NCBI RefSeq assembly: GCF_018987265.1
Contig: NZ_CP076853.1
Span: 2,480,001 to 2,544,000, forward strand
Length of the DNA: 64,000 nucleotides
DNA from: Rhizobium sp. WYJ-E13
Lineage (GTDB): Bacteria > Pseudomonadota > Alphaproteobacteria > Rhizobiales > Rhizobiaceae
Reading direction: 5' to 3'
Shown here: positions 56,720-64,000 of the stretch, in pieces
How the letters are laid out: every line of letters begins with the position of its first letter
Numbering within the stretch: position 1 is the stretch's first letter
Translations under genes and position numbers: made by a program
Notes under the pieces: model-generated
Databases searched by the model: none
What the model was told of the DNA's origin: nothing
Seen by the model: only the letters and a program-made list of their open reading frames with translations

Positions 56720-58369
56720 TTAGCGGGTCAGACGCTTGTGAGCCTGGCTGCCGGGATTGAGGGCGTCGGGGCCAAGGCGGCGGATCTTGTCCTGTTCATA
56801 ATCCTCGAAGTTGCCTTCGAACCACTCGACATGGCCGTCGCCTTCAAACGCGAGAATATGCGTGGCCAGACGGTCGAGGAACATGCGATCGTGGCTGATG
56901 ATAATGGCGCAGCCGGCAAATGCTTCCAGCGCGCTTTCCAGAGCACCAAGCGTTTCCGTATCGAGGTCGTTGGTCGGTTCGTCGAGCAGCAGAACGTTGC
57001 CGCCGGCCTTCAGCATCTTGGCAAGGTGAACGCGGTTGCGCTGACCACCCGAGAGATTGCCGACCTTCTGCTGCTGATCGCCGCCCTTGAAGTTGAAGGC
57101 GCCGCAATAGGCGCGCGAGTTCATGTCGAACTTGCCAAGCTTGATGACTTCGGCGCCGCCGGAGATTTCTTCCCAGACGGTCTTGTTGCCATCAAGCGCA
57201 TCGCGGCTCTGGTCGACATAACCGAGATGCACGGTCTCGCCGATGCGGATCGAACCACTGTCGGGCTTTTCCTGGCCGGTGATCATCTTGAACAGCGTCG
57301 TCTTGCCGGCGCCGTTCGGGCCGATAATGCCGACGATGCCGCCCGGCGGCAGCTTGATCGACAGATCGTTGATCAGCGTGCGGCCCTCGAAGCCCTTGGT
57401 GATACCGTCCATCTCGATGACCACCTGACCGAGGCGCTCGCTGACCGGGATAATGATCTGCGCGTCGCCGGGACGCTGCTTCTCGGCGGCCTCGACCAGT
57501 TGCTCGTAAGACTTGATACGCGCCTTGGACTTGGCCTGACGGGCCTTCGGGCTGGAGGCGATCCATTCCTGTTCGCGGCTGATGGCCTTCTGGCGACCTG
57601 CCTCTTCGCGGTTTTCCTGCAGCATGCGCTTTGCCTTCGCCTGCAGGTAGGCCGAGTAGTTGCCTTCGTAAGGAATGCCGCGGCCGCGGTCGAGTTCGAG
57701 GATCCAGCCGGTGACGTTATCCAGGAAGTAGCGATCGTGGGTGATCATCATTACGGCGCCCGGATAGTCGCGCAGATGCTTTTCGAGCCAGGCGATGGTT
57801 TCGGCGTCAAGATGGTTGGTCGGTTCGTCGAGCAGCAGCAGGTCCGGCTGCGACAGAAGCAGGCGGCAGAGCGCGATACGGCGGCGCTCACCGCCCGACA
57901 GCGTCGTGACATCGGCGTCGCGCGGCGGGCAGCGCAGGGCTTCCATCGCCATCTCGACCTGGCTTTCCAGATCCCAGAGGTTCTGGCTGTCGATGATATC
58001 CTGGAGCTTCGCACCCTCTTCCGCCGTCTCGTCGGAATAGTTCATCATCAGTTCGTTGTAGCGATCGACGATCGCCGTCTTGGAGGCGACACCTTCCATG
58101 ACGTTCTCGAACACCGTCTTGCTGGGGTCGAGTTTCGGTTCCTGCTCCAGATAGCCGACGGTCGCGCCTTCGGCGAGCCAGGCTTCCCCGGTATATTCCT
58201 TGTCCTGGCCGGCAATGATGCGCAGCACGGTGGACTTACCGGCACCGTTCGGACCCAGGATACCGATCTTGGCATCGGGATAAAAGGAAAGATGGATATT
58301 CTCGAGGATCTTCTTATTGCCATAGGCCTTGTTGAGGCCGGACATATGATAGATGAACTGGCGTGCCAT
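56720..58369 (-). CDS. ettA: Energy-dependent translational throttle protein EttA (ABC-F)
   Basis: The 549-residue ABC-F ATPase has two nucleotide-binding domains. Walker A GPNGAGKST and signature LSGGERRRIAL are in the first, GPNGAGKTT and LSGGQRNRVHL in the second. Walker B/Glu motifs are LLLLDEPTNHLD and VLLLDEPTNDLD. No membrane domain is present. An arm insertion and the long interdomain linker (KAKRMLQENREEAGRQKAISREQEW) are visible. EttA binds the ribosomal E site and gates the first elongation step according to the ATP/ADP ratio. The N-terminus MARQFIYHMSGLNKAYGNKKILENI is EttA-typical, and the length matches E. coli (555). Confidence 0.96.
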   Translation of the reverse strand: MARQFIYHMSGLNKAYGNKKILENIHLSFYPDAKIGILGPNGAGKSTVLRIIAGQDKEYTGEAWLAEGATVGYLEQEPKLDPSKTVFENVMEGVASKTAIVDRYNELMMNYSDETAEEGAKLQDIIDSQNLWDLESQVEMAMEALRCPPRDADVTTLSGGERRRIALCRLLLSQPDLLLLDEPTNHLDAETIAWLEKHLRDYPGAVMMITHDRYFLDNVTGWILELDRGRGIPYEGNYSAYLQAKAKRMLQENREEAGRQKAISREQEWIASSPKARQAKSKARIKSYEQLVEAAEKQRPGDAQIIIPVSERLGQVVIEMDGITKGFEGRTLINDLSIKLPPGGIVGIIGPNGAGKTTLFKMITGQEKPDSGSIRIGETVHLGYVDQSRDALDGNKTVWEEISGGAEVIKLGKFDMNSRAYCGAFNFKGGDQQQKVGNLSGGQRNRVHLAKMLKAGGNVLLLDEPTNDLDTETLGALESALEAFAGCAIIISHDRMFLDRLATHILAFEGDGHVEWFEGNFEDYEQDKIRRLGPDALNPGSQAHKRLTR

Positions 58370-58477
58370 GCTGGGATGCTCCGGGCGGAAACTTGAAATC
58401 GTGGCCGCTATGTAGGCGAAACCACGCCCGCGGGCAACGCCGAAACCCTGTTTCGTCAGGATTTCGGCATGTTTCCA

Positions 58478-59215
58478 TCAGAAGCCGGCGGCATCCACAA
58501 GGCCTTCATCGCAGCCGAAGGACGTCTGCCCTGCCCCTTGGATGAGGCCGCCGAGGCCCTTCTCCTTCGCTTGCGCCGAAACTGCATCCTGCGAAAGCCC
58601 GATCGTCAGCTCGCTGATCACTCTGATATTGCCGACGCGGCGGCAGCTCATTTTCACGCGGTCGCTGGCACCGGCCCCAAAGCTCTTGTCGAAAGCCGCC
58701 TTGATCGCATCGGATTTCAGCGTCTTGCCGACGTTGGCGGCGAAGAGATCGCGCACGGCCGAAGCATTGAGATCGCCCATCAGGTGAATGGCGGTGGCGA
58801 AATATTCGTCGGCGCTCATCTTCGTGCAAGTGCCGTGCTTGATCCACTCATGCCGCTCGAGCCCCGATTGCGTGCCGGGCATCGCCTTGTCGAGCGCGCT
58901 CTTCGTCTCGGCCGAAAGGCTCACTGTCGGCAGGTTCGTCCACTGGCCGTCCTTGTCGGCGGCTCTCTGGTCGGCGGGTACGCCGCAATAGTCCTGCCGC
59001 ATCGGCCATAGACCGTGGAGAGAAAAGTTGGTGGCGTCATAACGCTCGCCGCCCTGGCTGGCGCATTCGGCCTTCTTCTGGTTGGTCTGGCAGAATGCCG
59101 GTTGCCAGCTTGCCGCAAGGATGAAACGCGTGCGCCCGCTTTCTTGCGCGGATACGGGTCCGACTGACGACAGCGAAAGGAAGAGAATGGAAACCGAAAG
59201 GAGAAACTTACCCAT
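58478..59215 (-). CDS. Secreted ribonuclease T2 family protein
   Basis: The 245-residue protein has a signal peptide (about 1-25, ending PVSA before QESG), then a T2 domain with both catalytic segments: CAS1 NFSLHGLWP and CAS2 HEWIKHGTC, each with its histidine. Cysteines are arranged for the family disulfides. It cleaves single-stranded RNA without strong base preference through a 2',3'-cyclic intermediate, in the periplasm or outside the cell. The start MGKFLLSVS (ATG 59213-59215) gives an intact signal peptide; the 53-residue upstream extension is rejected. It is divergent from the hydrolase gene. Confidence 0.92.
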   Translation of the reverse strand: MGKFLLSVSILFLSLSSVGPVSAQESGRTRFILAASWQPAFCQTNQKKAECASQGGERYDATNFSLHGLWPMRQDYCGVPADQRAADKDGQWTNLPTVSLSAETKSALDKAMPGTQSGLERHEWIKHGTCTKMSADEYFATAIHLMGDLNASAVRDLFAANVGKTLKSDAIKAAFDKSFGAGASDRVKMSCRRVGNIRVISELTIGLSQDAVSAQAKEKGLGGLIQGAGQTSFGCDEGLVDAAGF

Positions 59216-59372
59216 TGATAGCCCCGACAAAGAACAATACAGGAACAAACAAGCATGAAGCCGAAAATTGCGCAACCCTGAATCGCAGCAAAATCGCGCT
59301 TTCTCATGTATGAGGAGAACCGCAATATTGCATTTGTCCTGCGATCTGGTCTTTTGGGCGCGGGAGGAATGC

Positions 59373-60317
59373 ATGTTTTCCGAGACATTGCGGCTTCAGA
59401 ATGCCGGGGCTTCGCTTGCGTGCCATCACCAGCCTGCAGAGGGCCAGGCGCACGCTATCCTGATGATTTCACACGGGCTCGCCGAACATTCTCGCCGTTA
59501 CCGGCGCTTTGCCGAGGCCATGGCGGCAAGAGGTTATCATGTCTATGCGCATGACCATCGCGGCCACGGCGAGACAAGCGCGCCCGATGCACCGCTCGGT
59601 CGCTTCGCGAGACAGGGCGGCATAGAGCGCGTCATCAACGATATCGCCGCCGTGCATGACTTTGCCACGACCCGCCACCCCGGCCTGCCCGTCATCCTCC
59701 TCGGCCATTCGATGGGCGGCCTGATCGCCCTTAATGCCGCCGCCGATCTCCCCGGCCGTTTCGCAGCCCTTGCCGTCTGGAATTCAAATTTCTCGGTTGG
59801 ACTTTCCGGCCGCGTTGCGCAGGCGATCCTGCTTGCCGAACGCATGCTCAAAGGCTCGGATGTGCCAAGCGACATGCTGCCGAGGCTGACATTTTCCGCC
59901 TGGGACAAATCCATTCCCAACCACCGGACGGAATTCGACTGGCTGTCGCACAATCCGGCCGAGGTCGATGCCTATATCGCCGATCCGCTATGCGGCTTCG
60001 GCCCCTCGGTATCGCTCTGGCTCGATATCTTCGCCCTCACCTTCCGCGGCATCGAGAAGGAGCGGCTCGAGAGGCTGCCGAAAGACCTGCCGATCCATCT
60101 GGTCGGCGGCGGTCAGGACCCGGCAACCATCAATGGAAAAGCCGTCCTCTGGCTGTCAAAGCGTTTGAGAAGTCAGGGCTTTTCCCGTATCAGCACGGAG
60201 ATATATCAGGACATGCGGCATGAAACGCTGAACGAGATCGGCGCGCAAACGGCAATTGCGGATTTCGCCGGCTGGTGCGACGCGGCGATCCGCGCGGTCC
60301 CGAGCGAAAGGATCTGA
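59373..60317 (+). CDS. Alpha/beta hydrolase (monoacylglycerol lipase / lysophospholipase-like)
   Basis: The 314-residue protein has a serine-aminopeptidase/hydrolase_4 fold. The oxyanion region is MISHGLAEHSRRYRRFAEAM, the 'AHDHRGHGETSAP' loop follows, nucleophile elbow GHSMGG, and the likely acid Asp is in LVGGGQDPATI with His in DMRHETLNE. This is the PldB/monoglyceride lipase type, acting on lysophospholipids or monoacylglycerols. The ATG at 59373 follows GGGAGGAA. It is followed one base after its stop by a DMT transporter gene, so the two are co-transcribed. Confidence 0.92.
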   Translation: MFSETLRLQNAGASLACHHQPAEGQAHAILMISHGLAEHSRRYRRFAEAMAARGYHVYAHDHRGHGETSAPDAPLGRFARQGGIERVINDIAAVHDFATTRHPGLPVILLGHSMGGLIALNAAADLPGRFAALAVWNSNFSVGLSGRVAQAILLAERMLKGSDVPSDMLPRLTFSAWDKSIPNHRTEFDWLSHNPAEVDAYIADPLCGFGPSVSLWLDIFALTFRGIEKERLERLPKDLPIHLVGGGQDPATINGKAVLWLSKRLRSQGFSRISTEIYQDMRHETLNEIGAQTAIADFAGWCDAAIRAVPSERI

Positions 60318-60318
60318 G

Positions 60319-61275
60319 ATGACAAGCACGAGTTCCATACGCCATCCCGCCGCCTCCGAGGTGACGTTTGGCCTGCTTTTTATGTTTTTGTCGGTGATGA
60401 TCTCGCCGCTGATCGACATCTTCTCGAAGCTCGCGACCGCGACGATCTCGTCCACCGAAGTCGCTGGCTTCCGCTTCGTCATCCAGTCGCTCACCATGCT
60501 GCCTTTCGTCTTCCTGCGCGGCGCGAAGATCCAGTTTTCGCTGAAGCAGAGCTGGTATCATGCCATCCGTGGCGCAATGGTCACTATCTCGATGATCTGC
60601 TTCGTCACCACGCTGAAGGTCATGGCGGTTGCCGATGCCATCGCCATCTTCTTCGTCGAGCCGATCATTCTTACGATCCTCGGCAGCATCTTCCTGAAAG
60701 AGACGATCGGCTGGCGGCGCTACAGCGCCTGCGCCGTCGGCTTCCTGGGGGCCCTGCTGATCATTCAGCCGAGCTTCGAACAGGTCGGCTATATCGCTCT
60801 GCTGCCCGTCGTCAGCGCCTTCTGCATCGCCGTCTTCGCGCTGATGACACGGGTACTATCGCACCGCGAAGATCCCTGGGCCATGCAGTTCCAGACCGGC
60901 CTCTGGGGCATTTTCTTCTGCGCCGTTGTCCTCTTCATCGGCTATGGCAGCGGCTCTGACATCATCGATACGGCCATACCCGATCTTCCCGCTTTCGGCT
61001 ACCTGCTGGGTACGGGCATTGCCGCGGCGATAACCGGCATTCTCGCGGCTTACGCCTATCGGGCCGCACCGGCCTCCACGCTGGCGCCGCTGCAATATCT
61101 GGAAATCGTCTCGGCCACCGTCTTTGCCTGGCTGGTCTTCGCCGATTTCCCCGACGCGTTGAAATGGCTCGGCATCCTCATCGTCATCGCGTCCGGCCTC
61201 TACATCATCTGGCGCGAGCAGCGCTTTGCTTCCAAACCCGTATCCGATACATCTGAGGTGACGCGGGCGCCCTGA
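60319..61275 (+). CDS. DMT superfamily transporter (EamA)
   Basis: The 318-residue protein has ten predicted helices in two EamA repeats: 'TFGLLFMFLSVMISPLIDIFSKLA' at the start, 'GLRxAVVTISMICFVTTLKVMAVADAIAIFFVEPIILTILGSIFL' mid-way, and 'ASTLAPLQYLEIVSATVFAWLVFADFPDALKWLGILIVIASGLYI' near the end. This subtype is common in alphaproteobacteria. The substrate is unknown. It starts one base after the hydrolase stop and is followed after 45 bp by the CoA-transferase gene. Confidence 0.9.
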   Translation: MTSTSSIRHPAASEVTFGLLFMFLSVMISPLIDIFSKLATATISSTEVAGFRFVIQSLTMLPFVFLRGAKIQFSLKQSWYHAIRGAMVTISMICFVTTLKVMAVADAIAIFFVEPIILTILGSIFLKETIGWRRYSACAVGFLGALLIIQPSFEQVGYIALLPVVSAFCIAVFALMTRVLSHREDPWAMQFQTGLWGIFFCAVVLFIGYGSGSDIIDTAIPDLPAFGYLLGTGIAAAITGILAAYAYRAAPASTLAPLQYLEIVSATVFAWLVFADFPDALKWLGILIVIASGLYIIWREQRFASKPVSDTSEVTRAP

Positions 61276-61320
61276 AATCCGCCGCTCATGAGAGGAGTTT
61301 GGGAGGAATTTGGGAGGAAC

Positions 61321-62520
61321 ATGACGCAAGACGTGAAGAAGAAACCGCCGCTTGCGGGCATCAGGGTCATCGAGCTTGCGCGCGTGCTGGCCGGACCCTG
61401 GGCGGGGCAGATGCTGGCCGATCTCGGCGCCGATGTCATCAAGGTGGAAAACCCCGATGGCGGCGACGACACGAGGCATTGGGGGCCGCCCTTCGTTGAA
61501 GGCGCGGACGGAGAAAACCTCTCGGCTGCCTATTACCATTCCGCCAATCGCGGCAAGCGCTCCATCACCGCAGACCTGAAGAGCGATGAAGGCCAGTCGC
61601 TGGTGCGCCGTCTCGTTGCGACAGCCGATGTGCTGATCGAGAATTTCAAGCTTGGAGGTCTCGTCAAATACGGGCTCGATTACGAGAGCCTGAAGGCGAT
61701 CAATCCGCGCCTCGTCTATTGCTCCATCACCGGCTTCGGCCAGACCGGCCCTTATGCAAACCTCGCTGGTTACGATTACATCGTCCAGGGCATGTCCGGC
61801 TTCATGTCGATCACAGGCGAACCTGAGGGACAGCCGATGAAGGCGGGTGTGGCGATCGCCGATGTCTTCACCGGCATCTACGCGGTCTCGGCCATCGAGG
61901 CCGCCCTCATCCATGCGCTGAAATCAGGCGAAGGCCAGTTCATCGACATGGCGCTGCTCGATGTGCAATCGGCCGTGCTCGCCAACCAGAATATGAACTA
62001 CCTGGTCTCCGGCAGAGCCCCGGTTCGCCTTGGCAATGCCCATCCGAACATCTCACCTTATGAAGTCGTGCCGACGGCTGACGGTTATCTCATCCTTGCC
62101 ATTGGCAACGATGGCCAGTTTCGCCGCCTTTGCACGATCCTCGCCCTTTCCATCGCCGATGACGAGCGTTTTGCGACCAACAAGGCGCGCGTCGCCAACC
62201 GCGGCGAGGTGCGCCGGCTTGTCTCGACCGAAACGCTGAAATGGCGGAAGGCCGATCTCCTGAAAGCCTGCGAGGACAATGCCGTGCCGGCGGGCGCCAT
62301 CAATACGATCGAGGAAATGTTTGCCGATCCGCAGATCAAGGCGCGTGGCCTGCGCGTCGACCTGCCGGATGCCGCGGGCACGATGATACCGGGCGTGCGC
62401 ACGCCGGTGGTCCTGTCGGAAACGCCGCTGCGCTACGAACGGCCGAGCCCGCGCCTGGGCGAACACAATGCCGAAGTTCTGGCCGAACTTGAGGAATGGG
62501 AGAGGAAAACGTCACCATGA
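61321..62520 (+). CDS. Class III CoA-transferase (CaiB/BaiF family)
   Basis: The 399-residue protein has the family opening GIRVIELARVLAGPWAGQMLADLGADVIKVENPDGGD and 'SANRGKRSITADLKSDEGQSLVRRLV'. The catalytic aspartate is likely that of DMALLDVQSAVLANQ, the equivalent of Asp169 in formyl-CoA transferase. It moves CoA between carboxylic acids; the acid pair is unknown. ATG 61321 follows GGGAGGAAC. The thiamine-diphosphate enzyme gene begins 13 bp after its stop, a pairing seen in oxalate (frc-oxc) and related pathways, but the partner here resembles acetolactate synthase more than oxalyl-CoA decarboxylase. Confidence 0.9.
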   Translation: MTQDVKKKPPLAGIRVIELARVLAGPWAGQMLADLGADVIKVENPDGGDDTRHWGPPFVEGADGENLSAAYYHSANRGKRSITADLKSDEGQSLVRRLVATADVLIENFKLGGLVKYGLDYESLKAINPRLVYCSITGFGQTGPYANLAGYDYIVQGMSGFMSITGEPEGQPMKAGVAIADVFTGIYAVSAIEAALIHALKSGEGQFIDMALLDVQSAVLANQNMNYLVSGRAPVRLGNAHPNISPYEVVPTADGYLILAIGNDGQFRRLCTILALSIADDERFATNKARVANRGEVRRLVSTETLKWRKADLLKACEDNAVPAGAINTIEEMFADPQIKARGLRVDLPDAAGTMIPGVRTPVVLSETPLRYERPSPRLGEHNAEVLAELEEWERKTSP

Positions 62521-62533
62521 GAAGGAAGGGGCC

Positions 62534-64000
62534 ATGAAAAGGACAGGCGGACAGTTGATCGTCGAAGCGCTGAAGGCGAACGGGGTGAAGCGCCTCTCCT
62601 GCGTGCCGGGAGAGAGCTTCCTTGCGGTGCTCGACGCCCTGTATGACAGCGATATCGATGTCATCGTCTGCCGTCAGGAAGGTGGCGCGGCGATGATGGC
62701 GGATTGCTGGGGCCGGCTGACCGGCGAGCCCGGTATCTGCATGGTCACCCGCGGCCCCGGCGCCACCAATGCCTCCGCCGGCCTGCATATCGCCAGGCAG
62801 GATTCGATCCCGATGATCCTCTTCATCGGCCAGGTGCAGCGGGAGGCGCGCGAGCGCGAAGCTTTCCAGGAGGTCGAATTCCGCCGCGCGTTCACCGAAT
62901 TCGCCAAATGGGTCGGCGAGATCGATGATGCCGCCCGCATCCCGGAATTCGTCACCCGCGCCTTCGCGATCGCCACATCGGGCCGTCCGGGTCCGGTCGT
63001 GCTGACGCTTCCTGAAGATATGTTGCGCGACGAGGTCGAGGCCCCGAAAGCAAGGCGCTACGCGCGCGTCGAAGCCCATCCCGGCCGCAGCCAGATCGAC
63101 GATCTCTATCTGCGCCTGCTGAAGGCCGAGCGGCCGATAGTCATCCTTGGCGGCACCCGCTGGGATGCTGATGCGGTCGCCGATTTCCAGACCTTTGCCG
63201 AGCGCTTCCGCCTGCCGGTCGGCTGTTCCTTCCGCCGGCAGATGTTGTTCGACCACCTGCATCCCTGCTACGCCGGCGACGTCGGTATCGGCATCAATCC
63301 GGCGCTCGCCAAAGAGATCAAGGAGAGCGACCTTCTGATCCTGCTCGGCAGCCGTATGTCAGAAATGCCTTCCTCGGGCTATACGCTGCTCGACATCCCC
63401 TACCCTGCCCAATCGCTCGTCCACATCCATCCAGACTCGTCCGAGCTCGGCCGCGTCTATCGCCCTGATCTCGCGATCTGCGCCAGTCCCATCGACTTCA
63501 TCGAAGCGCTCGCCGATCTGGAAGCCCCTGCCGAACCGCGCTGGGCCGAACGCACTGAGCGTATGCATCAGGCCTATCTCTCATGGTCGAAGCCGCCGGC
63601 CACGGGTCCGGGCGCCGTCCATATGGGGCCGATCTTGGAATGGCTGGAGGCAAACACGAAGCCGGATACGGTCTTCACCAATGGCGCCGGAAACTACGCC
63701 ACCTGGGTGCATCGCTTCCACCGCTTCCGCCGCTTCAACACGCAGGCGGCACCGACCTCAGGCTCCATGGGTTACGGCCTTCCGGCCGCCGTTGCCGCCA
63801 AGCGGCTCTTTCCCGATCAGGAAGTTATCTGCTTTGCCGGCGACGGCTGCTTCCTGATGCACGGACAGGAATTTGCGACCGCTGTGCGCTACGGCCTGCC
63901 GATCATCGCGGTCGTCGTCAACAACGGCATCTACGGCACGATCCGCATGCATCAGGAACGCGAATATCCAGGCCGCGTCAGCGCCACGGATCTCACCAAT
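62534..64000 (+). CDS. Thiamine-diphosphate-dependent enzyme, acetolactate synthase-like (3' end outside window)
   Basis: An open frame of 489 codons from ATG 62534 (GGAAGGGG upstream) reaches the window end without a stop. The N-terminal pyrimidine-binding domain has the cofactor-activating glutamate in CRQEGGAAMMAD and 'MVTRGPGATNASAGLHIARQDSIPMILFIGQV'. The central domain is around 200-320. The C-terminal domain has SGSMGYGLPAAVAAKRLFP and the thiamine-diphosphate motif GDGCFLMHGQE...NNG. Roughly 50-70 residues are probably missing. The family includes acetolactate synthases, sulfoacetaldehyde acetyltransferase and oxalyl-CoA decarboxylase, and the reaction cannot be fixed. It sits in an operon with the CoA-transferase. 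Confidence 0.88.
   Translation, partial: MKRTGGQLIVEALKANGVKRLSCVPGESFLAVLDALYDSDIDVIVCRQEGGAAMMADCWGRLTGEPGICMVTRGPGATNASAGLHIARQDSIPMILFIGQVQREAREREAFQEVEFRRAFTEFAKWVGEIDDAARIPEFVTRAFAIATSGRPGPVVLTLPEDMLRDEVEAPKARRYARVEAHPGRSQIDDLYLRLLKAERPIVILGGTRWDADAVADFQTFAERFRLPVGCSFRRQMLFDHLHPCYAGDVGIGINPALAKEIKESDLLILLGSRMSEMPSSGYTLLDIPYPAQSLVHIHPDSSELGRVYRPDLAICASPIDFIEALADLEAPAEPRWAERTERMHQAYLSWSKPPATGPGAVHMGPILEWLEANTKPDTVFTNGAGNYATWVHRFHRFRRFNTQAAPTSGSMGYGLPAAVAAKRLFPDQEVICFAGDGCFLMHGQEFATAVRYGLPIIAVVVNNGIYGTIRMHQEREYPGRVSATDLTN

Noticed and set aside
54607..58396. Long open frames antisense to metF, the ArsR fusion and ettA
   Set aside because: They mirror conserved genes and have no ribosome binding site or recognisable domain.

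Overview
This 64 kb window reads as a chromosome segment of a member of the Rhizobiaceae, most likely Rhizobium itself. It has high-GC codon use throughout, a Rhizobium-type dcw (division and cell wall) cluster with long-linker FtsZ and ftsQ-ftsA-ftsZ-lpxC, an alphaproteobacterial RNase P RNA next to mraZ, the betaine-lipid genes btaA-btaB, a PPi-type phosphofructokinase, and a palindromic intergenic repeat present in two copies. I see no prophage, insertion sequence, CRISPR array, tRNA or rRNA. The organism assignment is an inference from gene content.

Layout. 1-10.2 kb holds housekeeping and accessory genes: a partial DUF2164 gene, azlCD, an M24 aminopeptidase P, a 57-aa gene followed by a candidate small RNA with CCUCCUCC loops, prmA, a Sco/SenC protein, a chemotaxis receptor with its cheW, a CreA-family protein, an exonuclease, and a GNAT gene whose ribosome binding site lies in a hairpin. 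10.2-15.6 kb holds ligA, a DUF6886-like gene, recN and bamD. 15.9-39.5 kb is the dcw cluster, transcribed leftward: mraZ-rsmH-ftsL-ftsI-murE-murF-mraY-murD-ftsW-murG-murC-murB, then a three-gene interruption (an epimerase, an MFS transporter and aqpZ), then ddlB-ftsQ-ftsA-ftsZ and lpxC. Most cluster genes touch or overlap by 1-4 bases. The upstream end carries four TGGGN repeats at exact 10-bp spacing, as expected for MraZ autoregulation.

40-54.2 kb starts with rnpB and is rich in peptidoglycan-acting enzymes: three lytic transglycosylases, an amidase, a GH25 lysozyme-like lipoprotein and a serine hydrolase of the beta-lactamase/transpeptidase fold. Among them lie an FAD oxidoreductase, a TerB/J-domain protein, PPi-phosphofructokinase, a LysE exporter and btaAB, which is preceded by a Pho-box-like sequence. 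54.4-64 kb holds a 25-aa membrane protein gene, metF with an ArsR-methyltransferase fusion regulator and a perfect 16-bp palindrome at its promoter, ettA, RNase T2, a lysophospholipase-like hydrolase with a DMT transporter, and a class III CoA-transferase paired with a thiamine-diphosphate enzyme cut off by the window end.

How it fits together. Most of the window makes, divides and remodels the envelope: lipid A (lpxC), outer-membrane assembly (bamD), murein synthesis and septation (dcw), murein turnover, and phosphorus-free membrane lipid (btaAB). The most novel-looking signals are regulatory RNA or DNA elements: tandem anti-Shine-Dalgarno hairpins behind a tiny ORF (3.65-3.80 kb), a structured leader that hides the GNAT ribosome binding site (9.54-9.66 kb), the MraZ repeats, the ArsR-methyltransferase operator and the btaA Pho box.
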